This document shows, in pieces, positions 42,135 through 51,212 of a stretch of DNA of 64,000 bases; the first letter of the stretch is position 1; each line of letters starts with the position of its first letter. The notes beneath the pieces were generated by a model, which saw nothing but the letters and a program-made list of their open reading frames with translations, searched no databases and was not told where the DNA came from. The DNA lies in NCBI GenBank assembly GCA_903860985.1, contig CAIOSO010000050.1, forward strand, positions 1-64,000. The letters run 5' to 3'. A program made the position numbers and the translations under genes. Origin of the DNA: an uncultured Flavobacteriales bacterium (GTDB lineage Bacteria > Bacteroidota > Bacteroidia > Flavobacteriales_D > Crocinitomicaceae).

Positions 42135-42487
42135 ATTGGATATTCGTTTTTATTGGCGGTGGACTCGGGAGCTTGGCGCGCTTTGGCATGAGCAAAGCTT
42201 TACCATACAAACAAGGATTCCCATGGGCAACGTTCTGGAGTAATTTATTGGCGTGTATTGTTTTTGCCTTGGTGCTGTACTTCAGTTCGAAAATCGCCAA
42301 AACAGATTGGCTTCATCCCTTATTACTTGCTGGATTCTGTGGTGGCTTCAGTACATTTAGCACCTTTTCTTACGAGAATTTTCTCTTACTTTCCAACGGA
42401 CAATACAGCATCTTTGCACTCAATGTGCTTGTGTCAATAGTAGCTGGAATCGCTGTTTTTGCTTTGGTGTTGCGTTTAAATCCGTAA
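42131..42487 (+). CDS. crcB: Fluoride efflux channel CrcB/Fluc
   Basis: GGGLGSLARFGMSK; WATFWSNLLAC; GFCGGFSTFSTFSYE. Confidence 0.93.
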   Translation: MNWIFVFIGGGLGSLARFGMSKALPYKQGFPWATFWSNLLACIVFALVLYFSSKIAKTDWLHPLLLAGFCGGFSTFSTFSYENFLLLSNGQYSIFALNVLVSIVAGIAVFALVLRLNP

Positions 42488-43180
42488 AGTCGATAAGCCA
42501 CCGTCGATGCCAATGATTTGACCGGTAACCCAAGAAGCTTTTTCGGAGAGTAAAAATGCGGCGTAATCTGCCATGTCAGCAACTGTTCCCACACGTTTCA
42601 TGGGATGACGCAATCCATTCGCTTCTTTCTTCTGATCGGAATTCAAGAGGTTTTGTGCCAATGGTGTATCCGTAAGTGATGGCGCAATGCAATTCACGCG
42701 AATGCTCGGTGCTAATTCTGCTGCTAGGGATTTGGTGAGTCCTTCCAAGGCTGCTTTTGAAACGGAAACCTGTGTGTGGAAATTCAATCCTTGACTCGCT
42801 GCAATCGAACTAAACAATAAAATGGATGGTGTCACACCAGCTTTTAGTCTTGCCACGTTCCCTTGAATGCATTTGATGGCACCCAACACTTGTAAGTCAA
42901 AATCGTCTTTGAATTGTGCTGGAGAAATGCGAGCGAATGGCTTCAGTGAAATGGCGCCGGGACAATAAACGATTCCGTCTAAACGTTCGGGTAGGAAGGC
43001 AAAGTCCAAGGACTCTGAACGGACATCCAATTGCTGGTAATGGATTCCAGAAGGAAGACCCGCATGTTCTTTCGTGAAGTAGGTTCCAAACACTTGGTGT
43101 CCTTCGGCGTGCAATGTTCGAGCTAGTTCCAGTCCGATTCCGGACGATGCACCAACAATGAAATAATTTTTTGTTTCCAT
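42476..43180 (-). CDS. SDR family oxidoreductase
   Basis: YFIVGASSGIGLELARTLHAEG; STxxxVSKAALEGLTKSLAAELAP; GQIIGIDGG. Confidence 0.9.
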   Translation of the reverse strand: METKNYFIVGASSGIGLELARTLHAEGHQVFGTYFTKEHAGLPSGIHYQQLDVRSESLDFAFLPERLDGIVYCPGAISLKPFARISPAQFKDDFDLQVLGAIKCIQGNVARLKAGVTPSILLFSSIAASQGLNFHTQVSVSKAALEGLTKSLAAELAPSIRVNCIAPSLTDTPLAQNLLNSDQKKEANGLRHPMKRVGTVADMADYAAFLLSEKASWVTGQIIGIDGGLSTLRI

Positions 43181-43299
43181 GAAAGTGTAACAAGTTTCAA
43201 AAGAAATGGTTCTTTTTTACCATGATTTAAATTGGATAATGATCAAAATCTAGGGGCTTGACATCATTTTGTATCCATTCACAGTTGTTTTTATCTCCA

Positions 43300-43625
43300 A
43301 CTTTTTGTCCGATTGTCGGACTTGATCCAAAAAGTTCACAAAAAGATCAATCCCGAAATATCGGGATTCGAATTCTATGTCGGGCCCAATTCTATTTTGA
43401 ATTTCTTTCTTCGAAGTGATAACAACAAACATCCACAAGATCGCTTTCTCGCGCATGAAAAGATGCAACGCAAACCCTCACGACGAAGTTGCGTTAAAAT
43501 TTCTGGCTGTCTGAGCCGAGGAACGAGAGCGAGTTTCAGAAATTTTAGCAACAAGGAAGATGAGGGTCGTTTCATCTTTTAAGCGCTAGACCTTTTTGTT
43601 ACTTTTTGGGGCAATGCCAAAAAGT
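43300..43625. repeat. Nested inverted-repeat intergenic element (~326 bp)
   Basis: Both ends carry ACTTTTTG...CCAAAAAGT hairpins flanking inverted CACAAAAAGATC / GACCTTTTTG. Central palindrome: AAAAGATG(43458)/CATCTTTT(43573), ACCCTCA(43474)/TGAGGGT(43561), GTTGC(43488)/GCAAC(43548), AAAATTTCTG(43496)/CAGAAATTTT(43537). Confidence 0.85.
43349..43368. repeat. Perfect hairpin AATCCCGA-AATA-TCGGGATT inside the element
   Basis: 8-bp perfect stem, 4-nt loop. Confidence 0.85.
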
Positions 43626-43707
43626 AAAACAATAAAAAAAATTTCCCATACTATAACATTTTGACATGGTACATTAATTTAGCTACATTTATCAAAAATT
43701 AAACGAC

Positions 43708-44448
43708 ATGAACTTCTTTAAAAAACACGCAGCAACCATCATGATCACTTTTGCGGTGATCGTAACCGGATACATTTTAGGACATTCCTACCTATCCAAA
43801 GGGAAACCAGATCCTGTGATTAGCGTGACCGGTTTAGGGGAGCAGTCATTTGACTCGGATTTAATCGTTTGGCGTGCGAATTTTTCCCGCAACAACATGG
43901 AATTGAAACAAGCGTATGCGGATTTGAATAATGACGTGAAACGCGTGAAGTCTTACTTGATGTCCAAAGGAATCTCGGAAGATGAAATCGTCTTCGAAGC
44001 AGCCGATATCCAAAAGATGTTCCACACGGAATACGACGGCGATGGAAATGAAACTGGTTCGTACTTTACAGGTTATAATTTGACACAAAGTTTAAAAGTC
44101 CGTTCCAAAAAAGTAGATACTGTGGAGAAAACTTCACGTGAAGTATCGCAGTTAATCGATGCGGGAATTGAGTTGAATTCCAATGCACCAGAATATTACT
44201 ACACGAAGTTGGCAGAGTTGAAAATCAAAATGATTGAAGAAGCAACGAAGGATGCGTACAACCGTGCGCAAAAAATCGCAGAAAACGCAGGTGGTAACCT
44301 TGGTGGACTAAAAACAGCAGACATGGGTGTGTTCCAAATCACGGCAGAAAATTCTTCCGAGGATTACTCGTGGGGTGGAAGTTTTAATACCTCCTCGCGC
44401 CGCAAAACAGCGAACATCACGATGCGTTTAGAGTATAAAATCGACTAA
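43708..44448 (+). CDS. SIMPL domain-containing protein (DUF541)
   Basis: ISVTGLGEQSFDSDLIVWRANFSRNNMELKQAYADLNNDVKRVKSYLMSKGISEDEI; KDAYNRAQKIAENAGGNLGGLK. Confidence 0.88.
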   Translation: MNFFKKHAATIMITFAVIVTGYILGHSYLSKGKPDPVISVTGLGEQSFDSDLIVWRANFSRNNMELKQAYADLNNDVKRVKSYLMSKGISEDEIVFEAADIQKMFHTEYDGDGNETGSYFTGYNLTQSLKVRSKKVDTVEKTSREVSQLIDAGIELNSNAPEYYYTKLAELKIKMIEEATKDAYNRAQKIAENAGGNLGGLKTADMGVFQITAENSSEDYSWGGSFNTSSRRKTANITMRLEYKID

Positions 44449-45452
44449 AGAAACAGTGATTTATCTAAATTCAACCATTCCAAGGTGGAATTGGAAAAGA
44501 TGTTTTCTTTGTCCTGCATGGATAAATCACTTTCTTCGATGAATTTTCCAATTTCCAAATCTCCCAGAGGGAACGGATAATCAGAACCTAAACAGACGCG
44601 CATTGATCCTTGCATCTTCAGAATGTACTTCAAGGCATCGATGTCGTGTGTGATGCAATCCACCCAGAACTTCCCAACGTAATCACGTGGATTCACTTCA
44701 TTGTCAATCGCCACTAAATCGGGACGACAATTGAATCCATGTTCGATGCGGCCTAAAGTGGGAAGAAAAGACCCACCGGCATGCGAAAAGCACACGCGTA
44801 GGTTTGGCAAGCGTTCCAGTACACCACCGAAAATCATCGAACAAGCTGCGCGAGACGTTTCTGCAGGCATTCCCACTAACCAAGGTAACCAATACTTTTT
44901 CATACTGTCAAATCCCATCATTTGCCATGGATGAATCATCACCGCCATTCCGAGACGTTCACACGCTTCGAAAATCGGGAAGAAGCGTTCTTCACTTAAA
45001 TTCTCGTCGTTGATGTTTGATCCAATCTGAATACCGACGTGTCCAATGGCTTTGGCGCGTTCCAATTCTTTTATCGCTAATTCGGTGTCCTGCATCGGGA
45101 TGGTTGCTAGTCCAATGTAGTTTTTCGGATATTTCGCCACCAATTCGGCAATGTGGTCATTCAAATACTCGGACAATTCCAATCCGTGTTTCGGTTCTGC
45201 CCAATAGGAGAAAAGCACCGGAATCGTACAAACAACTTGTGTTTGCGTTTGAAATTGCTCGTATTCACCCAAACGTAAGTCTTCGTCCCAGCAATTTTCT
45301 TTGATACGTCTAAAAAACTGTCCACCTTGCATCATATCTGCACTTCGGTCCTCATTGTGATTCAAGTAAATGAATTTCCCGTAGCCAAATTTCTCCGTCC
45401 AATTCGGTAAATTCTTCGGAATGATGTGAGAGTGCATGTCGATTTTCAGCAT
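44445..45452 (-). CDS. Amidohydrolase, ACMSD-like (2-amino-3-carboxymuconate-6-semialdehyde decarboxylase)
   Basis: MLKIDMHSHIIPKNLPNWTEKFGYGKFIYL; MIHPWQMMG; RVCFSHAGGSFLPTLGRIEHG; LGSDYPFPLG. Confidence 0.88.
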   Translation of the reverse strand: MLKIDMHSHIIPKNLPNWTEKFGYGKFIYLNHNEDRSADMMQGGQFFRRIKENCWDEDLRLGEYEQFQTQTQVVCTIPVLFSYWAEPKHGLELSEYLNDHIAELVAKYPKNYIGLATIPMQDTELAIKELERAKAIGHVGIQIGSNINDENLSEERFFPIFEACERLGMAVMIHPWQMMGFDSMKKYWLPWLVGMPAETSRAACSMIFGGVLERLPNLRVCFSHAGGSFLPTLGRIEHGFNCRPDLVAIDNEVNPRDYVGKFWVDCITHDIDALKYILKMQGSMRVCLGSDYPFPLGDLEIGKFIEESDLSMQDKENIFSNSTLEWLNLDKSLFL

Positions 45453-45495
45453 AGGTCAGATTTTGGTAGCGAAGATAAGGAAAATGTGATTAGGA

Positions 45496-45990
45496 CTAAA
45501 GAGCTGTTTCAACTTTCAACTCCATCACATAATCATCCATGAAAAAGCCATGTCCGATGTCGAATTTCTCTTCTTTTCGGATGCTGAATCCCAGTTTGTC
45601 GTAAAAGAACTTCGCTTTATTGGCGCGATTCACTTGAAGGAAAATATAGGCACACTGTTTTGCTTTTGCGCGTTCGATGGCTTTGTCCATGAGCTTTTTT
45701 CCTGCACCAAGTCCTTGGGCAGTTGGCAGGACGTACACTTTGTTGACTTTTAATTCGTCGCCTGTTTGTTCAATCGCCAGAAAACCAATATCCATGGAAT
45801 CATTTTGTAGAAGGTAAAATTCGTGTCCGGCTTGTTGTTGTCCTACGAGTGTTTCCGTGGAGTACATCCAATTCAACATGAAGTCCATTTGTTCTTTCGT
45901 GATGATGTCAGCGTAGGTATGCGGCCAGATTTCACGTGCCAAGGATTCAAGAATCGGTAATTCGAGTGCGGTTGCGAGACGAATGTCCAT
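45496..45990 (-). CDS. GNAT family N-acetyltransferase
   Basis: DELKVNKVYVLPTAQGLGAGKKLMDKAIERAKAKQCAYIFLQVNRANKAKFFYDKLGF. Confidence 0.9.
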   Translation of the reverse strand: MDIRLATALELPILESLAREIWPHTYADIITKEQMDFMLNWMYSTETLVGQQQAGHEFYLLQNDSMDIGFLAIEQTGDELKVNKVYVLPTAQGLGAGKKLMDKAIERAKAKQCAYIFLQVNRANKAKFFYDKLGFSIRKEEKFDIGHGFFMDDYVMELKVETAL

Positions 45991-48171
45991 TTATTGCTTG
46001 ATAAAACGTTCTTGCTGTACTTTGCCGTCGATGATCAAGCGAATGAAGTACGTTCCTGCTGGAAGGTCAGAAACATAGACTTTTCCATCGTAGATGTTCT
46101 TTTCGTAGATGCTTCCTTCCATATCGATGATGTCTACCGTTTTCGGAAGTTCAACGATCGTGAAATGCAATTCGTTCATCACGGGATTTGGATAGACGTT
46201 CCAATCGATTTCGTGCGGCACTTTTTCAAATCCTAAGGTCTGTAAAGCTAATTTCACCGCAGCGTATGCGTTGATTTTTCCTGCTCCCCAAATCGGACTT
46301 CCCTCTGCTGGAATGTTTCCTGTTAAATTATCCTCTCGAGCAGTCAACATGATGATTTCTTTCACTTGTCGCGCTGACAAATATGGATTCGCTTCTAAAA
46401 TCAATGCGGAAACTCCAGCGACCATCGGTGAAGCCATGGACGTTCCAGACATTTTCGCGAAGTGATAGGTTTTGTTATTGAAACTGACATTGTCTACAGA
46501 AGAGAAGGTTGCATCGGTGAACGAGGACATGGCAGAAATAATCGCTACTCCAGGCGCAGCAATGTCTGGTTTCATTTGTCCGTCGTAACGTGGACCAACA
46601 GAAGAGAAAGAGGCAATTCCACCACCGACAGGATTCCCACTTCCGTTCAAATACTGTGAGGAGTAAGCAGCGACACTGATGACATCTTCGGAGCAAGAAG
46701 GTTCGCTGATTCCGTTTTGGTTATCACCTGAAATCGATCCACCGTAGGAGAAAGAGAAAGGCATTCCCCAATTTCCAACGTCGTTCGAAAGTTCAGTCAC
46801 ATTCCAGTAATGAACCGTTCCTGTTTCCGCTTTTGATTTTAGTAATACACGAAGAGCGGTGTTGGTATTCTTCACACGTAAACGCATTTGTGGTCGTCCA
46901 TTCAGTGGATGAGCTGCATCTGCGGTAATGTTAAACCATATGGTGTCGACGCCAGTTACTAAAAACGAATCAATGTAGTTTGTAACCGTTGCAGTGCTGT
47001 AAAATGGACTTTCTACCAATGTATTTCCAGCGTTATTGGTGATCAGCAATCCATTCTCGAAAGAATTTCCTGCTTCACCCCATGCATGAATACTTTGTCC
47101 CCACATGTTTGCATTCGCCGAGTAAGAATAAAAATCAATGCGAGACTTGAATTGATCTTGGTTGAAGGATTTCTTAATGTGAAAATTGACATTTCCATTG
47201 TTTCCTCCAGAGTTTGCGAATACAACACCTAAATCGGTATAAGCAGTGATTGCTTGACTTAAGATCGATGTTCCATCCAGTGTTCCGAAGTGGTAAAGTC
47301 CCCAGGACATGTTAACGACCAATCGTTTTCCGTCCGCTTGTGCTTTTTGGTACATCCATTCCCACGCATCGAGAACCGCAGCTTCATCGACTAAAAAGGT
47401 TACAAACAAAAAGTTGGCATCGAAAGCGACTCCTTTGTATGGAGTTCCGGCACCACCACCACCTGCAATACAAGAAACATGTGTTCCGTGTGTCGCATAC
47501 GAATAGATATTTGATGTGTCACTTCCAGCGGCAAGCAACTCACCTTGTGTCGTGTATTCTGTGCCATACGCAAATCCCTGTGGATGCGGACCGCTCGTTT
47601 TGTATTGATCCCAAGCTGCCACGATGCGTGATTGTTGCATAGCGGTGTCGTAAAACACGGGAGAAGTGTAGTCAAATCCCCAATCCGTTACGCCAATGTA
47701 CACATCCTTACCTGAATACCCTTGTGGCAATCCAATTCCTTGGTGGACACTGTCCGCATGCATGTCTACAATGGCTTTGTCTAGTGAATTGTGAATTTTG
47801 GAGGCGATTTCTAAGTAAGCGAGTCCTTTAATGTTTACGAGTTGACTTGTCTTATTTAAAGGAACTTTGATGCTTACTAAATTTGCGATTGGACTCCCCA
47901 CAATGAATCCTCTTTTGATTAAATCAGAGCGATTGAATCCTTCCGAAATCTTTCCAAGAAAAGACAAATAGTAACTTCCGTTGATTTGGTAAATGGGGTA
48001 ACGCGCTAAAAGATCTGGGTGAACAACACCTTTCTCCACCATTAATTGATGGTGAATCGTTGCCAAGTCCACTCGGTTACTTGCGCTCATTTTCACTTGT
48101 CCATGCAACAGAAATCCACTTAGTAGAAAGGTGAATAACAATGAGATATGGTGCTTGGAGAAGTTCATCAT
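45991..48171 (-). CDS. S8 subtilisin-like serine protease with T9SS sorting domain
   Basis: GVTDWGFDYTSP; THGTHVSCIAGG; MSGTSMASPMVAGVSALI; C-term VYPNPVMNELHFTI...AGTYFIRLIIDGKVQQERFIKQ. Called TTG start 48177 lies in a -7 box; ATG 48171 preferred. Confidence 0.92.
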   Translation of the reverse strand: MMNFSKHHISLLFTFLLSGFLLHGQVKMSASNRVDLATIHHQLMVEKGVVHPDLLARYPIYQINGSYYLSFLGKISEGFNRSDLIKRGFIVGSPIANLVSIKVPLNKTSQLVNIKGLAYLEIASKIHNSLDKAIVDMHADSVHQGIGLPQGYSGKDVYIGVTDWGFDYTSPVFYDTAMQQSRIVAAWDQYKTSGPHPQGFAYGTEYTTQGELLAAGSDTSNIYSYATHGTHVSCIAGGGGAGTPYKGVAFDANFLFVTFLVDEAAVLDAWEWMYQKAQADGKRLVVNMSWGLYHFGTLDGTSILSQAITAYTDLGVVFANSGGNNGNVNFHIKKSFNQDQFKSRIDFYSYSANANMWGQSIHAWGEAGNSFENGLLITNNAGNTLVESPFYSTATVTNYIDSFLVTGVDTIWFNITADAAHPLNGRPQMRLRVKNTNTALRVLLKSKAETGTVHYWNVTELSNDVGNWGMPFSFSYGGSISGDNQNGISEPSCSEDVISVAAYSSQYLNGSGNPVGGGIASFSSVGPRYDGQMKPDIAAPGVAIISAMSSFTDATFSSVDNVSFNNKTYHFAKMSGTSMASPMVAGVSALILEANPYLSARQVKEIIMLTAREDNLTGNIPAEGSPIWGAGKINAYAAVKLALQTLGFEKVPHEIDWNVYPNPVMNELHFTIVELPKTVDIIDMEGSIYEKNIYDGKVYVSDLPAGTYFIRLIIDGKVQQERFIKQ

Positions 48172-48174
48172 TCT

Positions 48175-48182
48175 CAAATATA
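48175..48182 (-). promoter_or_regulatory. -7 box TATATTTG immediately before subtilase ATG
   Basis: CAAATATA on +; 3 nt between box and ATG 48171. Confidence 0.55.
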
Positions 48183-48258
48183 AGTAAAAGCAGGGACTTG
48201 AAGTGTTAAAAAACCCAATAAAATCAAGCTTTTTTATCCACGTGACAATGTGAATAAG

Positions 48259-48891
48259 CTAAAGTGTTTGAAATAGTTGTTCTTTCGGTTTTCGGACTTT
48301 AGCTAGGTGTTGGTAGTTGTCCTCTGTTGAGCGAAACCCAATTGGGCACAATAACACACTTTTTAAGTTTTGATCACCCAGACCTAATAATTCGTCTAGT
48401 TTTTTCGCATTAAATCCCTCCATCGGCGTTGCGTCCACACGGATACTCGCACACGTATGAAGTAATTGTCCTAGTGCAATATACGCCTGACGTACATTCC
48501 ATGGCTCAACGTCACTGTCCGACATATTCAAAATGTTTTTCTTCAAGAATTCACTGAATCCAGCAGCTCTTTCAGGCGGAGTATTTCGTGTTTCCGTGAC
48601 TAAATTGACGTGATCATCTAAGTAAGACTCCGTAATCGATGTGTACGAACAAATAATCAAGAGGTGAGAGGCGTCGACAACTTGTCCTTGATTGAAGGCA
48701 ATTTCTTTGATTTGTTCTCTCAATGCTGGACTTGAAACGAAAATAAATTTAAGCGGTTGGATTCCATATGCAGATGGGGTGAGGCGCAAGGAGTCTTTAA
48801 CTGTTTCCAGTTGTTCATTCGTTAATTTCTTTGTTGCGTCGTATTGTTTTGTCGCGTATCTCCAGTTTAAATCGTCTATTATCTGTTTCAT
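48259..48891 (-). CDS. NAD(P)H-dependent nitroreductase family oxidoreductase
   Basis: DLNWRYATKQYDATKKLTNEQLETVKDSLRLTPSAYGIQPLKFIFVSS; ATPMEGFNAKKLDELLGL. Confidence 0.88.
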   Translation of the reverse strand: MKQIIDDLNWRYATKQYDATKKLTNEQLETVKDSLRLTPSAYGIQPLKFIFVSSPALREQIKEIAFNQGQVVDASHLLIICSYTSITESYLDDHVNLVTETRNTPPERAAGFSEFLKKNILNMSDSDVEPWNVRQAYIALGQLLHTCASIRVDATPMEGFNAKKLDELLGLGDQNLKSVLLCPIGFRSTEDNYQHLAKVRKPKEQLFQTL

Positions 48892-48892
48892 A

Positions 48893-49606
48893 TTAAAATA
48901 TCATTGGTACTTCTATAACTAGCATTCGTCCTTTTTGTTTATTCTTGAGGACAATTTCTTTTGTATCCCATATTCCCATTGCGTCGCGCTCCTTCAAAAG
49001 TTCTTGTTCGATTTCAAACGCGCCATCAATGTTCATGAAGTATGCACCATTTCCTTCGCCTTTGATCTCGTAAGTCAGGGAAGAGTTTTCTTCCATACTC
49101 ACCAGGTGAATCCATGCGTTTTGATGAATCCAAACACCTTCTTGATCCGCATGAGGTGAAACCAATTGTAAGAATCGTTGTTCTGAATCCTTCAAGTCAT
49201 AGGACTTTTGCTCGTAGCGAGGAGTGACTCCTTGTTTATTTGGGAAAATCCATATTTGAAATAAATTAAGGTCTTCTTGGTTGCTGGCATTCATTTCACT
49301 GTGAAAAATTCCGGTTCCGGCTGACATCACCTGAACTTCGCCCGCTTTTACGATTTCACTGAAACCCATGCTGTCTTGATGGCGAAGTGAGCCGCGCAAA
49401 GGAATTGTAATGATTTCCATGTTGTCGTGGGGGTGTTTTCCAAATCCCATTGCTGCGGCAACAATATCGTCGTTTAATACGCGCAATGCGCCAAAGTTGA
49501 TGCGTTCTGGATTGTACCATTGCGCGAAACTAAAGGAGTGTTTTGCGTTCAGCCAACCATGATTGGCGTGACCACGAGTTTGCGAGGTGTGTAGGACTCT
49601 TTTCAT
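48893..49606 (-). CDS. Pirin family protein
   Basis: MKRVLHTSQTRGHANHGWLNAKHSFSFAQWYNPERINFGALRVLNDD; GFGKHPHDNMEIITIPLRGSLRHQDSMG. A -7 box at 49626-49633 lies downstream of the called start. Confidence 0.92.
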   Translation of the reverse strand: MKRVLHTSQTRGHANHGWLNAKHSFSFAQWYNPERINFGALRVLNDDIVAAAMGFGKHPHDNMEIITIPLRGSLRHQDSMGFSEIVKAGEVQVMSAGTGIFHSEMNASNQEDLNLFQIWIFPNKQGVTPRYEQKSYDLKDSEQRFLQLVSPHADQEGVWIHQNAWIHLVSMEENSSLTYEIKGEGNGAYFMNIDGAFEIEQELLKERDAMGIWDTKEIVLKNKQKGRMLVIEVPMIF

Positions 49607-49708
49607 TCGTATGCGATTGTTTGGACAAAGGTACGCACTATCCATTTGCAGCGCTTGATTTTGTTCATTTTCACGTAATTCAATAACGTGTGTTAATTCT
49701 TTTTCACA

Positions 49709-51190
49709 TTGAGTGTCATGAGAAGCCGGAAAAATGTGGATATTCGTTTCATGGTATTAAGTAGATTTTGGCTAATCATCTTCATTAGCTCTGTATTATT
49801 TGTCTTTGCTGGACTCTTTTTGTCCAATTCTTATTCGATCGAATATGTCTTAAATGGAAAAAAGGATAGTCCGATTTTAACAGGTGAACGCTACCTGAAG
49901 GATTGCTCCAGTAGCTTCCAAGAAAAAATTAAGTCGGCTCCGGAAGGAACCTTAGTGTATAATGTCAATCCGGATGACAGCGATACGACCTACGTATTGA
50001 AGAATCAAACCGTACAAGTATTCAAAGGAACGCAAAAGGCCGATGGACTTCTCGAAACCTGTAAAGCGAGTTTGTTTGACTTGATTTTACCGTTGATGGC
50101 TTATTTGGCCTTCTTCTGTGGAATCATGCAGTTGTTGATTGACTCTGGAGCGACGGAGCGATTGGCAAGACGCTTGAGTCCGTTCTTTGTGAAGGTTTTT
50201 CCTTCGGTCCCGAAAAATCATGAGTCCATTTCGTACATGACCTTGAATTTTTCAGCAAACTTTTTAGGACTCGATTCCGCTGCGACGCCATTTGGATTGA
50301 AAGCCATGCAAAGTTTACAGGAAATCAATCCGGACAAAGACCGTGCATCGGATGCACAGATCATGTTCTTGTGTTTACACGCTGCCGGACTCACCCTTAT
50401 TCCTACATCGATTATCGGTTATCGTGCTGCAGCCAATGCAGCGAATCCAGCGGATGTCATGTTGCCTTGTATCGTGACTTCGCTCATTGGAACCTTGGCG
50501 GCCTTTTTTATTGTCGGTATTAGACAGCGCATTCAATTCCGCAGTGCGACCTTGTTATTGGCGTTGACATCCATCATTGCAGCAATCATCGGACTTTTAC
50601 TTTACGTGAATAGCTTGGATTTAATCGGTAAGAACTTCTTTTCGAGTAATTTTTCGAGTGTATTGTTACTTGGAATCATCGTTGCTACCTTGATTTTTGC
50701 CTTTATTCACGAAAAGAAATTCAAAGAAAAAGAAACAACCGTTTTTGATTCATTCGTCGTAGGTGCAAAAAGCGGCATCAACACAGGAGTGGCCATTTTT
50801 CCATACGTGCTTGGAATGTTAGCAGCCATTTCGCTCTTCCGTAACAGCGGTTTATTCGAAATCATCAGTAATTGGATTGCCACAGGATTTCATTTCATCG
50901 GCGTCTCCAAAGAAATCACAGATTCTTTACCTGTTGCATTGTTACGACCATTTAGCTCTAGTGGCTCACGTGGATTCATGTTGGATGCGATGAATAATTT
51001 CGGTCCAGATTCCTTAGCAGGTAGATTGAGTAGTATTTTTCAATGCAGCGCTGAAACAACCTTTTATGTGATTGCCGTGTACTTCGGTTCGATCAATGTG
51101 CGCAACACGCGTTATGCCTTAGGTACGATGTTGTTGGTCGACTTAATCTGTGTGATTACGGCTATTTTTGTAGCACTTTGGTTTTTCTAA
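49709..51190 (+). CDS. Nucleoside-recognition (Gate) domain membrane protein, SpmA-SpmB fusion-like
   Basis: Two halves: SPFFVKVFPSVPKNHESISYMTLNFSANFLGLDSAATPFGLKAMQSLQ and FDSFVVGAKSGINTGVAIFPYVLGMLAAISLFRNSG...LLRPFSSSGSRGFML. Confidence 0.85.
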   Translation: MSVMRSRKNVDIRFMVLSRFWLIIFISSVLFVFAGLFLSNSYSIEYVLNGKKDSPILTGERYLKDCSSSFQEKIKSAPEGTLVYNVNPDDSDTTYVLKNQTVQVFKGTQKADGLLETCKASLFDLILPLMAYLAFFCGIMQLLIDSGATERLARRLSPFFVKVFPSVPKNHESISYMTLNFSANFLGLDSAATPFGLKAMQSLQEINPDKDRASDAQIMFLCLHAAGLTLIPTSIIGYRAAANAANPADVMLPCIVTSLIGTLAAFFIVGIRQRIQFRSATLLLALTSIIAAIIGLLLYVNSLDLIGKNFFSSNFSSVLLLGIIVATLIFAFIHEKKFKEKETTVFDSFVVGAKSGINTGVAIFPYVLGMLAAISLFRNSGLFEIISNWIATGFHFIGVSKEITDSLPVALLRPFSSSGSRGFMLDAMNNFGPDSLAGRLSSIFQCSAETTFYVIAVYFGSINVRNTRYALGTMLLVDLICVITAIFVALWFF

Positions 51191-51212
51191 TAACTGACAA
51201 ACTTTCCTAGAA

